This document shows, one piece after another, positions 53,694-64,000 of a stretch of 64,000 nucleotides of DNA. A program made the position numbers and the translations under genes. The stretch lies in assembly GCA_029378245.1 (NCBI GenBank), contig JARKIF010000017.1, forward strand, positions 620,001-684,000. The letters are read 5' to 3'. Every line of letters begins with the position of its first letter. Position 1 is the stretch's first letter. The DNA is from Roridomyces roridus. Its lineage: Eukaryota > Basidiomycota > Agaricomycetes > Agaricales > Mycenaceae. Under the pieces are notes generated by a model. That model was not told the origin of the DNA. It made no database searches and saw only the letters and a list, made by a program, of their open reading frames with translations.

Positions 53694-54802
53694 ATGCCAA
53701 ACCAACGCGCGTCTTTTATCACTCACCCCGCCCTCCGTATGTTTCGTCTGCCATTCGCGCATCGACGTACTCAGCGGACGATCACACGTTTATAGATATT
53801 CGCGACATCACAGACGCCCACCGCGTGCTCGAAGCTGTCAGGTTGAAGCTCCTGCCGCTCGTCAAACGGCGGCTCGTCGCGCATGAGCGCGCGCAGCTGC
53901 AGAGTGGAAACGTCTTTGTCTGGGAGGAGTCCGAGTACGAGGATGGGCTGGTGAGGTGGACGGAGGGAAGGAGATGGTCGCAGAGTAAAATGCGGGGAGA
54001 GTGCCTTCGGTACGAAGAGAAGATTGAGATGACCGAGGCGGAAAAGTTAGACAAAGCTGCAAGACGGTGAGCTCCTCCTTTTTCTCTATAAGTTGCAACC
54101 CAATGATTTTTCAGTGCTTTGGCAAGGGGTCGCATAGCGTTCCCCCCACCGCGGCCCAGTCGGAGGGACCGCCCCTCCAAAGTCGGAGGCCTAATCAAGC
54201 AAACGTATTCCGTCACAGTCCGTCTCCCGGATTCTGTAGCAACAGTGAAGAAATGGCACGTCGTTTCGTACTCTTCGGTATGTAACTCTCATCCTTCTCT
54301 CTGCGCTCGATGTGACACGTAGTAATAGGTCAAAGACGCGGATACGCTACCCGTGGTAGAAGATTACCCTTACCTGCGCGACATCCGTGTCCCCGCAGGC
54401 GTCTTCCTCAGCAGTCACAACGCCGGGCGTCTGATCAACGGAAGTCTCGAGAAATTCCCCGCACCAGCGCCAGCGCACGTTCGCGTGGACGTCCCGATAC
54501 AGAGCTACCGGTACCAAGTGTGGAAGCACGTTTGCCCTCCGCTGGATGTGGAGCTGCGCTCTCCCGGAATGGATTCGGATGAAGGTGACTCGAGTTCGAG
54601 CGATGGTCACGAGGACGATCACGGGGCGCTCCATATCCTACCCGCCATATCATCGCCGCATTCCCGTGTTACTCTCCCTTCCTTGTCGTCGTTGGGCGTT
54701 TTGCTGCCTGGGACTTCTTTTCCATCCCCCAGCTCGACGTCGATGTGTTACTATGACGGCGACGACCGGCGTGTATTAGACAGATTCCGTATCGCGATTT
54801 GA
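53694..54802 (+). CDS. WOPR-domain (Gti1/Pac2 family) transcription regulator
   Basis: Exons 53694-53736, 53775-54066, 54115-54277 and 54329-54802 join in phase to 323 residues; introns are 38, 48 and 51 nt. The first WOPR box has FIDIRDITDAHRVLEAVRL, LPLVKRRL, the V-F-V-W segment GNVFVWEESE and RWTEGRRWSQSKM. The second box has KVGGLIKQTYSVTV and KKWHVVSY. Together they form the DNA-binding WOPR domain known from Wor1, Ryp1, Pac2 and Gti1, which control morphological and developmental switching in fungi. The C-terminal half (GVFLSSHNAGR onward) is Ser/Pro-rich, with an acidic patch that could activate transcription. Typical family proteins are longer, but both boxes are complete. The very short first intron is fixed by the phase and by the conserved DDHTFIDI segment. 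Confidence 0.88.
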
Positions 54803-56060
54803 AACAACATCTGTCCAGATTCCCCCTCCTGTTCCCCATCTAATCTAGAAGCAAACCAGAAGACGGGTTCCTGTAGCGGCTTTCCTTGGAGGAGTCGACG
54901 GAGCCCCGCCTCGGCTTGTGATGGTCTGCAAATACGTGAGAGTCATAGTTAGTTTGTGGGACTGGACTCTTAGCATAAATCAGCCCCAGCCTGAACACCA
55001 TTTCCAATTGCTAGAACACATTTAGTTCCAACAGCCAAATTTCAGGAAAAGTGCAAAAGAGGCGGTTCTGTTGCGCTGTATGTGCCGATTCATGCCGATC
55101 AAAAATTGATGGGGAGCACCTGAGATGTATATGTGTCAGTCCTTAGCACCAGAAGTGGTGAGTACAACTGTACAGGCAACACCAAGGGGTTTCAAGAAAG
55201 GTTGAGCACTGACAACAACAACCCAAACAGCCGTGATTCCAAAATGTTGATTCAAGCGCTCGAGGCAATCTCAAATGTATTTTCAGCTCATGTAATATTG
55301 AGGGGACATTGAATAGAGTGCTCCCTCCACGTTTCAGATCAAGTGAAGCCCCTGGGTTCATGGCTAAATCCACAATGTCCAACAATTCACCGCCGAATTG
55401 TTCAGCCGTTTTTACTACCAATTCTGGATGGCCTGATGTGAACGGAAGTTCTTGTCAGCTAGAGAAGATATTCAATTTTGTTGTGCAACAAAAGTTTGGG
55501 GTAGATTCAGTGCATGGAGTACGGCACAAGGCATTTTCTTTGACTTTTGGTCATTTCTGCTCACAAAATCACTGCAAGACAACTTTAAAAGCTTGTATTC
55601 TGGCACCATTGGGGCAATTCATGTGAATCAACTCTGGGGTTGGACTAGAAAGAAGCCATACTGTCTTCCAATGTCAGCTCAAGCCATATGATGGGGTGCA
55701 TCGAGTGATAGGAATCAATTTCCGGTCACTTTTGACAATGACGAGTAGAGGGGTCGCGCTCTCGACAGGTTCGAACAAAATCGCTCCGTCAAAACAAACA
55801 TTCGGTCGACGGGTCTGAATCTCACTCGGTCGGGTCGTCTCATCTGCTTCTGCTTCTCGTTAGCTGGAAAGCTCTCCAGAAACTGGGCCCGGTGTCTCAC
55901 CTCTTTGTTCTAGTAGCCCAATCATAGCCCGAACCTGTTGAACATTGCCACTCAGCTTCATTCAAAAGTTGGTTCTTCACTGGCTTCCTAAAACAAACAG
56001 GGGATCGACCGGCCCCGTGTCGCAGTACCACTCATCCCAACATAAAGAGAGAAAAATAGG
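54803..56060. other. Intergenic, no gene recognised
   Basis: Only short frames without recognisable domains are present. Confidence 0.4.
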
Positions 56061-57350
56061 TTTCTCCCGTGGCATTGGCTAGGACTGGAATCGAACCAGG
56101 AGTTGCAATTGTTTTTCAAGCTAGTATTGGAATGGGAATCCTCACGCCGCAGACTGTTCCTAGAAGACTTTGTTCTCATAGCCTGAATCCGTTGAGGATC
56201 CAAAGAACCGAATGTAGTCACTTTCCTTCACCACAGGCGTCATATCTTCCCGAGGGCGTTTCACCGGTCGAGACTTGTCCTGAGATTCATGCACTCCACA
56301 TCTTCAACAGGTTGAAGGACGTGCAAGTCGGCGTCGAGGAACAAAAAAATGAGCTTCTGTCAACGACGTAGCATTGGGACACCTGGAATTGAACCAGGTC
56401 TCCCCGTGAGCTCAACGTCGGCTGTGGGTATGCGGGACGACTTATGTATGTAGTACTGGCTGACTACAGACCTTGTGAATGAGCTCTGAAAACCCACGAG
56501 AAGTACTTATTCGAGCGCCGCCAAACTCTATTACGCAATGAAATGGCGAAAAAAAGATTTAGAATCAACTCCAACAACGCACAGCCTGGAGTCGAACCAG
56601 AAATGCTTACGAGTCTGTTAACTCCGTCTAATCCTGCGCAGAGGTCGTCCCTGCCTCCACTCTGCACAACTCGCCATTGAGTAGCTGGGCTATCAACACT
56701 ACAAACATATATACCAGACTCGGCATTACAAAGAAACCTAGGGTCAGTGAATGCGAATACTCACCAAAGGCACGGGCACCAGACTGGAGTCAATTGTAAG
56801 GATCCCCAGAGAGAGAGAGAAAAAATCGGCCACTTTCTTCAAACACATATTGGCTAGAACTGGAATCGAACCAGAAGTTGCCCTTCAACGACATCAGGAT
56901 CGGTGTTGGAATCGGGATCCCCCCGCCGCGAAGCGGACTATTCCTAGGCCCTAGGATGTTTTACTTCTTTGTTCTCGTCTTGACAACAGGTGGCGTACCT
57001 TTCACCGTGGAGACGTACATTGAGATCCACGTACTCCAAGTCGTCAACACGTTGAAGGATGTGCAAGTCGGCAGTGAGGTACAAAATGTGAATCTTCCTC
57101 ATACACGAGACATTGCGGCGCCTGGAATCGAACCAGAATTGCCGTGAACACGGGACGTTTGGAGTCAAGTCGACTGTTTCGGTATCCCTTGACCCGCTCT
57201 TGTGCTGCAAGTCGTCTTGGTACTTGCTCACTTGAATTTCAATCTGAAAACCCACGAGAAAAGAAAGTGTGATCCAAGAACGAAGAATGAAAAAGGAGAG
57301 AATTCCTTCGGGATCATGCACGCCCTGGACGTCGAACCAGCATGCATGCA
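56060..57350 (-). repeat. SINE-like repeat cluster (cluster 3)
   Basis: Read on the minus strand, B-box-like GGTTCGATTCCAG words lie near 56088-56105 and 56862-56880, with variants near 56385, 56590, 57122 and 57330. Two longer direct copies, about 56080-56410 and 56850-57150, share GTTGAAGGA[C/T]GTGCAAGTCGGC and the following B-box copy. No gene is seen. Confidence 0.55.
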
Positions 57351-57767
57351 CGTAAATCTGTCACCTCTCTCCTGCTCAGAGGTTGTGGCTAATAGCTATC
57401 AGCACAACAAATCCCATTACAACATTACATACACTAAAGGAACGGAGGGAGGATCGTAATAGTCGTGTAGAGGTCGTAGAGTATGTAGTAGCAGCAGTAT
57501 ATGTACGATGCAGAGTGGTACAACAAGATGGATGGATGTATGGATGTCGAGGGTCAGGATGGTGAGCTACATGTAGAGATTCTTTTGTCTCGTGTGTAAA
57601 TGAGTGGGTGAGTGTAAAGTGCGTGTGATGAGGTTGAAGTAGGGTTGGGGGAGGAGCGAGCGAGCGGATCATTAGGAGGGGGATGGAGTGTCGGGCTCGG
57701 GGGATCGTGGATAGTACACGCCGGCGAGCTCGAGGGGAGTGAAATAAACCACTGGTCTCGCACCCCC

Positions 57768-58658
57768 TCACGCATCCTCGCTCGCCAACCTCGACTTTCG
57801 CCGCAGATTATACGGACCCTGTGTGCGATCCGGTGACGGTGTCCGAGTAACAGACCGCGTCCTTCTCCCACTCGAGTCCGTACCCGCTCTCGAATGCCGG
57901 CGCGACGGATCGAGGGGTGCGAGGGGCCGGGGCCGGGATATGCGTAGAGACGCAGCGGAGAATGCCTCTGGGGGCGGACGAGGTTGGCGTGGAGGCGGAC
58001 GAGAGAGCTTCCGTGGTGATTCCGTTGGGGGTACGGATCGGGAACGACGCCGGTGATGGCGTGAGCCCGAGGAGGTGGTGGTGGTGGAGGTGGGCGTGGA
58101 TGGTACTGAGGAGGTGGGCGTGGATGATGATGAGGAGGAGGAAGGCGAGGGAGGGAAGACGAGGGCGGTGGGAATGGGCCCGCCGAGGAGCTGCACGAGT
58201 TTCAGCATTTTGCGCCGTCGGGCAGCGTGGGGGGTCTCGGGGGCAGCGGCGAGGAGGACGCTGAGAGAGCGTGTGAGGATGGACAGCGAGTCCGTCGAGT
58301 TGGAGCTGCTTTCGGGCTCCGAAGTGGGCTGGGTGAGCGTCAGGACGAGCCGCAAACGAGTAGCAGCGTCAACGGCTATGCGAGACTCTGGCGAGATTGA
58401 CAGTCGCACGCAGCGGCCGCTGCAGATGCTGTCGAGCGAGCCGAGAGAGCTCGAGGAGGACGAGGAGGTCGACACCGTGAAGATGGCACCCTCTCGCTTG
58501 TAGGCTCCTTTACGCCCGGATATCGGCATCCGGGAATGATCGAGAAGGAGCGGCGGCGTGCCCATCACCGCGCCGAGCTTGCGCACAGAACGCAGCATGC
58601 GAATGCGCTCGGCGTCGGTCAGCTCGTTCGTCGTCGTGGGCTTGCCGTAGCCCAGCAT
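57768..58658 (-). CDS. Ser/Arg-rich protein, function unknown
   Basis: A single exon from ATG 58658 (MLGYGKPTTTNELTDAERI) to the stop at 57768 gives 296 residues. Two short conserved-looking helices, ERIRMLRSVRKLGAVMG (residues about 17-33) and RRRKMLKLVQLLGGPIP (middle), each precede a Pro/Leu segment (TPPLLL, TALVFPP). This repeat of 'basic helix - LG - P - hydrophobic' recalls uncharacterised Agaricomycete proteins with paired motifs. The remainder is Ser runs and an Arg/Ser/Pro-rich C-terminus ending RRKSRLASEDA, probably disordered. No membrane helix is seen. An upstream in-frame extension to 58769 exists but lacks a better start context. Confidence 0.65.
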   Translation of the reverse strand: MLGYGKPTTTNELTDAERIRMLRSVRKLGAVMGTPPLLLDHSRMPISGRKGAYKREGAIFTVSTSSSSSSSLGSLDSICSGRCVRLSISPESRIAVDAATRLRLVLTLTQPTSEPESSSNSTDSLSILTRSLSVLLAAAPETPHAARRRKMLKLVQLLGGPIPTALVFPPSPSSSSSSSTPTSSVPSTPTSTTTTSSGSRHHRRRSRSVPPTESPRKLSRPPPRQPRPPPEAFSAASLRISRPRPLAPLDPSRRHSRAGTDSSGRRTRSVTRTPSPDRTQGPYNLRRKSRLASEDA

Positions 58659-61600
58659 CGAGGGCGGAGACGGAGAGAAGAAAATGACAGGAGGATTTGA
58701 GTGGGTTGCTAAGGCGATCACTAGATAACAAGGGCTCAATTTGATTCCGATTGATCGACACATCGGCATCCAGAATGCCCGGTTTCAAATATTTTTGGGG
58801 GCATGAGGCGGGCCTGCCCGTTTCTTCTGGGTCTCTTGAGCCCGCCTCTGAGAAGTGTATGTTCCCGTAGAAACGAGCCAACCCAGTACGGTGATATTTC
58901 ACACTCATCTATTGAACAACCTAGAACCTCGCGTCGCTGAGCGACGAGTGAATTACACATCTTGATTTGATTTTTCTCGTCCACGGCCGATTGCTCGTGC
59001 GTGTGATCATCGTCCACCAGCACGGTGCCTGCTAAACAATTCCTCCAGAGCAGGACCCACGCGTCCCGGTTCGATTCCCGGTTCGGTCGTGTTGATGGTT
59101 GAAGCTAGCGATTTTTTTCGTTCGCTGACCTATCGCACCTTGCGGCCTCGTCGGTCAAGTTGCTATGGAGTCTACATACACTCGGAACGCCGTCCTGTTA
59201 ACACCTTGTAGTGCCCACTGCCTAATACGGAGTTAGAATCAACGGAACCCCGAGTCATAACCTGGTTCGATTCCTGGCTGGGTCCTGCTTCTTGACGGTC
59301 CAAACCTTTTTCTTTTTCACACTCAACGCAGTCCGGGTCAACCTTTGATCCCGTATCAATTTCAATGAGCCAACAACGACCTGCTGTTTGATTGGCAACC
59401 GGCCCGGCATGGTGCCGCCAGGATGCCAGATGCAAGATCAATGCTGCCTCGGAGCGAGTCAAATTCGATTACACTTGATTTGAATTTCCCCTCCCATATC
59501 CCGACTACTCGCGCTTGTGATCACCATCCACCAGCACGGTTTCTGCTAAATAAATTGCTCCAGAGCAAGACGCAGTCCCATGCGTCGCGGTTCGATTCCG
59601 GCCTGGATCGTGTACGGTGTCGACGTCAATTCAATCATCTTTTTTGACCAGTTTTGTCGCACCGGGTTCGGAGGCAATGAATGGCACAACACAGCCTTGC
59701 GGCCTTGGCGGTGAAGCTTTCAGGTTGCTATGGAGTCTCACTTGGAACACCGACTACCTACGCCGACACCTCCACCAGCCTGAGGTGAGTGCACTGCTGC
59801 CGTCAGGATTTGAACTTTCTTCGACTGCTCGGGGTGGCGATAATCAGGTTCACAATGACCGTTCGACAGGGCGTGTACATTACGTCTGCTAAAATGGCCC
59901 CAGGCTGCCGGTTCAACGTTCAATTCCGGTCTGGGGCGTTTCCCATGCCGTTGAAAGCTTTTTGTCGCGTCATCCAGAGGCGGTGGCATAACGCAACCAT
60001 GCCGGTTGAATTCCTCGGTCAGGCACCTGCTCTGGAGTCCGCTCTCAGCTTTTCGCTCAAAGATTCTCGCAACACTACCTAGTCGCCAAGTCAACTCTGA
60101 ATTTGCAGTATGTAAATTAGAGTTAAAAGAAGCTCCCCCCCCCGAGTCACCGTGATCATAAGGAGCGGTGCTCTGGCTCACGCGGCCTGGATCGTCACTG
60201 TCGACGTCGATCAAGCGTTGGTCTTTAACAAGCTAGCACCGATATGATCAGCCGCTTGAGTGGCAGCCGGTGCCGGGCTATTCCGGACGTCGGAACCATT
60301 TTGGCGAACGCATCATTTGAGGATGGCAGGATGGCCGACCGGCTTATCACAAATTTTCATCCGTCTGCGGCTTGGAACAACGTCGCCGTAAATGAATCCA
60401 TGTGAGGTTTTTTTACGGCTACGTGTGACCGGAAAAAGAGCCGTTGATCGCTGGTTGTGAATAGAGAGACTATGTACATAAGGCGAGGAAAGAAGGCCAG
60501 GCGTCAACCAGGCGTTGAACTTTCTAAAAAAGCGGCGGAGTCTAGGGCTATTCGATTTCCACTCCAATCTCGGCATGACCTAGTATTCTCGCCCTGCGAG
60601 TGGCATCCCAATCACGGTTTTTGGATTGGAACTGATAGCGCAAGGTCGCCGTCTGCAAAAAGCTCAACAACACCCGAGAAATCGAACGTTGCCAGGCGCG
60701 ACATGATGCACTTTCTGTCATGAAAGTAAATTTGAACCACACCCACTTCGGCCCCGAGGTCAGCTGTGCCTGGACCATACTTACTCCCAGTTCTCACAAA
60801 GGAACACGCTGTCACCGCACTTCGAACCGGCGCGCCGATGTGTCGGCATCCTCTTCTCATCGAATCTCGAATCCAGGGACCCTTCGAGGGCGAAGTCATG
60901 ATAAAAATGGTCGTGGCCTGGAGCCTAGGACACATTTAGCATCCGCGCCCTCCCCGGGGCAGATGATATCACAGGCTTGATCTCGTCGATGAACCGTGGG
61001 AAATGTTGGACTTTTCCCGCCGTTTGGTGATTACGCTTCCATATGGCTGCAGCTACTGTGGCTAGCTCGTCATAGCAGTTTGATCTTCGCATCTGCACCC
61101 GGGGGACCGACTGACTCTGGAGTCTGGCCAGGGCTAGCCGCCAGGTTGCCTTGCGACTTGATGCAAACTTGATGTGGGAAGATTCATTTTGAATTCGCAA
61201 TTCACTAAATATCTACGAGAATTTTCTCGCTGCTCTATTGTGCTTTTACCGAGCGATTTGGAGCCAATGTGCAATCTCAAGTGAAACGGAAAGCTAACTA
61301 CGTCTCGGATATCGATCCACGTTCATTGACTTTGAACATAACGGCTTCGATAATCCCGCGATCAGGGTCTGCACGAGTGCATAGACTGGGTACGCCGTCG
61401 CAGTGGAAGTAATCATAATCAGTGCACTGTGGGCTCCAAGAAAGACAGAAAAAAGCAATCATCTGCCAGTTGCAATTGCATCTGGAGTCGAACCAGAACT
61501 CTAATACGCGGTATTGACGGCACACCGCGTGTTGAGACTGAGTCCGTGAATCCGATGGGTGAATTCTGCTCCTGCGGTTAGTCCGAGAACAGGCAAGGCG

Positions 61601-62589
61601 TTTCCGTAAGCAACGGGACTTGAGTTCGCCGCTGAGATCTGGGGCGCTTTCCGACACACATTTTGTTGAACACCTATTTTGTTGTGGTTAACCGACTCCA
61701 TGCGAAAAGTATGTCACAGCTCCGCAATCTATAAATGCGGGAGTCTAAAAACGTTGCCTGCATTTCCTTATCTGCACCAACTCATACCCGTTCTCACGAA
61801 GTGTCGGCACCGTCAGAGTGAGTTCGAAATGGCACACGCGGAGTTCAATTTGAGGGCGCCGAAGCTGACGTTGACGTTGAACGCATCGGGATGATTCATG
61901 GGAAGGCTTCAAAGCGTGGGTTTGCACGCCTACCGGTGCCTGGGTCTGAAAAAATGCCGCTGGACTCGACTTCGGTGAGGTCATCTGCGGCGAACTTTGC
62001 CATAGAAACGTAGCACAGAGCTATCTATTGTCCGCCTGATCTCTGTGGCACCTCACTTTGGCATGGGCGCCTAGTTTGAACCGTGGGAAGGACTACGTGA
62101 ATGTCGGTGGTGTACATGAGCGGGCTTTTCTTGTTCCTTGCCTTTGGCTGGAGTTGCGAGGCTTCATTCCCACAGCATCGCTCTCACCCGGTTCCAACCT
62201 GCAATCAACCCGACAGACTCTCGCTCCCCCCCGCGTCCAACGGACACTGATGCCGAAGTATAAGCCGTGGGAATCAGGCCGGCGCCGTCGAAGTTGCCAG
62301 AACAATATCCATACCTTTGACCACCATGAATCAGTACGATTGACTGCCTTCGTGCCGAACATCAATCAAACAACCTGAGCTTCCAATCACGGAGCCTCTC
62401 CATCCATCTGCTGCCAAGCCCGGGGCGAAGTCCTCGGCCGGTGAGATGTTGGTTGCGATCATTCTTGGCCATCCACAGCATACTCTTCTCGCGATCGCCG
62501 ATCGGAAATACAGAGTGACGCTGGAAAGCACTCTGGAAGCAAAGATTGAACAAGTTCAGGGAGGAGTCCGAGAGACACATAGGTACTTC
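58659..62589. repeat. Intergenic repeat field with a duplicated SINE-like unit
   Basis: A unit of about 200-240 bp occurs twice in the same orientation (about 58985-59185 and 59505-59745). Both copies have GTGATCA[C/T]C[A/G]TCCACCAGCACGGT, then TGCTAAA, CTCCAGAGCA, a B-box-like GGTTCGATTCC (59070 and 59590) and GTTGCTATGGAGTCT. Another GGTTCGATTCCTGG lies near 59264 and a reverse copy near 61480. No gene was recognised. Confidence 0.55.
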
Positions 62590-63027
62590 TAGTGTTTTGC
62601 CGGCTACGGCTCGAAGCGCGAAGCCGGCGGCTAAGCCGCTGGCTTGCGAGCACTATCTTTGTCGCTGTTCTGAGCAGCTCACCCTTCGTCAATGTAGTTG
62701 TGTAACTGCTCAAAAGTAGTGTTTCCTTGGGCCTCAAGTTTATTGAGTTGAATTCGGGTTGAATTGAGGGATGCTGGTGTGATACATCGACGGCTGATCG
62801 CATCGTGATCGCCATCACCTGCCGTGTTGTAAGTTCTGTCTCGAGAATCCCACTTGAGGACTTGATTTCCACTTGCAACTGGGTGAATGAACAATATACT
62901 GGTTGAAAGATCATAAAACTTGGCCCCATCCTGTCGAAATCGTTGACGAAAAAAATCATCCAAAGCCGCCGGCTAAGGCTCCGGCTCCGGCTTGGCCAAA
63001 CTGGAAGCCGGAGCCGGGAAATCACTA
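62590..63027. mobile_element. 438-bp hAT-like MITE
   Basis: The inverted ends begin TAGTG (TAGTGTTTTGCCGGCT at the left; reversed right end TAGTGATTTCCCGGCT). GGTACTTC flanks both sides (62582-62589 and 63028-63035). The 8-bp duplication indicates a hAT-type element. GCCGGCT/AGCCGGC words crowd both ends. No coding sequence is present. Confidence 0.85.
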
Positions 63028-63035
63028 GGTACTTC

Positions 63036-64000
63036 ACGCCCCTTGCAAACCAGACCGACGACGCCTTAGCGCTGATCTATGACCATGAGTTCCACAAGCA
63101 AGCTGAAAAATGGAAAAAAGGCACGAGCTGCTTCCCAGTGTAGATTCGGCACTTGGTCGGAGTGCAAGACCAAGGCGAACATGGACGATTTCAACCAAAA
63201 AACCCGACCCACCGGGAGTGGCATGAGCCAGACTGGAATCGAACCAGGAGAATCGAAATACGTCGTACAACGCAAATCCCTTGCTGCTTCCGGTGCTTCC
63301 TACTACTTGCGAGTATGCTTGCTATCTGTCTTTCTCAACCCTTGCAGCCGTGGTTCTGTCATCCATAAAAAGCAGATCATCTTCATTCGTACTCCGCACC
63401 TGAAACTGGTGCAATTGATGTTTCCCGACTATACGACTCCTGTCCTTCCCGCTCCCTTAGACACACTTCCCCTTCTAAATTCGTTGGGCTAGTTCGAGTG
63501 CGTCGCTGCCAGGTGGAGTGAACCAAAACGAATGTGCTCTGCTCTTATTTCTTTGAAGCCCATTCTACAAGGTCACACCGTCATGTTTCACCTGATTCTC
63601 ACAGTGAATGTTGTACATGCTACATATCTCATCCGCGCTGGACCGCAAGTGAATAACAAGACATATTGAGCCCCGAAATACCAGCGGATAACAAAATGTC
63701 CGAGAATGTCCCGGTGCCTGGTTTAAAGTTGGAACACCGTAACGGAGACAACGGCGCATTTATCCAGAAGTACCCACAGCAAGTATCATGACTCCTTGCC
63801 TGCTATAGATAAATTGGACTGTGTCGGAGGTAGACGGACATGCGAAATTGTATTGCGAATTCAAACAAGTGTATTGAGGCACAGTTTAGTCACTCGGCGC
63901 TAAAGTTAAGGAACATCTGCAAGTTCATGTGGAACCGGAAGTTTCAATTTTCAAGTACAGTAACATAGTAGATGACTCGGACTCTCGAAGTACTTATCGG
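63036..64000. other. Intergenic to window end, one SINE-like copy
   Basis: A reverse B-box-like CTGGAATCGAACCAGG lies near 63233. No gene was recognised. Confidence 0.4.

Noticed and set aside
59060..59100. Possible functional tRNA gene at the GGTTCGATTCC word
   Set aside because: The T stem is imperfect and no acceptor, D or anticodon stems pair. It is a shared part of a duplicated SINE-like unit.

Overview
The window reads as nuclear DNA of a mushroom-forming basidiomycete (Agaricomycetes). Every gene I could splice by hand has many short introns (mostly 38-63 nt, GT-AG with a few GC-AG). The protein families are typical of Agaricomycetes: alpha-type kinase, DDE 'integrase core' protein, NB-ARC/TPR NLR, WOPR (Gti1/Pac2) regulator, MYND/MSS51-C protein, small BTB protein, Zn2Cys6 protein, Ser-rich single-pass membrane proteins and a small secreted Cys-rich protein. 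All exon joins given here were checked for codon phase by hand; no database search was run.

Layout. 1-10.5 kb: an ACGGCCGTA-rich repeat, a Ser-rich membrane protein (1632-3140), a BTB protein (4310-5007, -), a poorly resolved membrane protein (5614-6412, -), a Zn2Cys6 protein (7556-8232), an F-box fossil, and an LRR-like protein (9461-10424, -). 10.575-19.748 kb: one large transposon-like unit with 65-bp perfect terminal inverted repeats and a 7-bp target-site duplication (TTCCGAG). It carries two divergent intron-rich genes, a DDE integrase-like gene (10905-12444, -) and an alpha-kinase gene (13043-19239, +). The kinase is broken by a nested 3.8-kb element (14567-18388, TSD GACAGG), which itself carries a MULE-like MITE and an LTR-like segment. 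19.8-23.2 kb: dispersed repeats with Pol III B-box-like motifs. 23.2-26.5 kb: a Ser/acidic-rich protein and a convergent membrane protein with a disrupted ectodomain frame. 26.7-31.2 kb: tandem and dispersed repeats plus an 847-bp TIR element. 31.2-32.9 kb: MYND/MSS51-C gene. 32.910-40.450 kb: a 7.5-kb element with 333-bp inverted ends, GGATGCATCC arrays and a 7-bp TSD. 41.1-45.3 kb: F-box fossil and an intact 1061-aa NLR-type STAND protein. 46.8-49.2 kb: a single-pass membrane protein and a secreted Cys-rich protein. 49.2-53.7 kb: repeats, including a hAT-like MITE. 53.7-54.8 kb: WOPR regulator. 57.8-58.7 kb: Ser/Arg-rich protein. 58.7-64 kb: SINE-like repeats and a second hAT-like MITE.

The main result is the 9.2-kb unit at 10.575-19.748 kb. 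Without the nested insertion it is about 5.35 kb, filled from end to end by a DDE integrase-like gene and an alpha-kinase gene transcribed away from a shared 598-bp gap. This is the arrangement of a two-gene DNA transposon with a kinase passenger. Around it the locus holds at least seven further elements with readable inverted ends and target-site duplications, so insertion order and superfamily can be inferred directly from the sequence.
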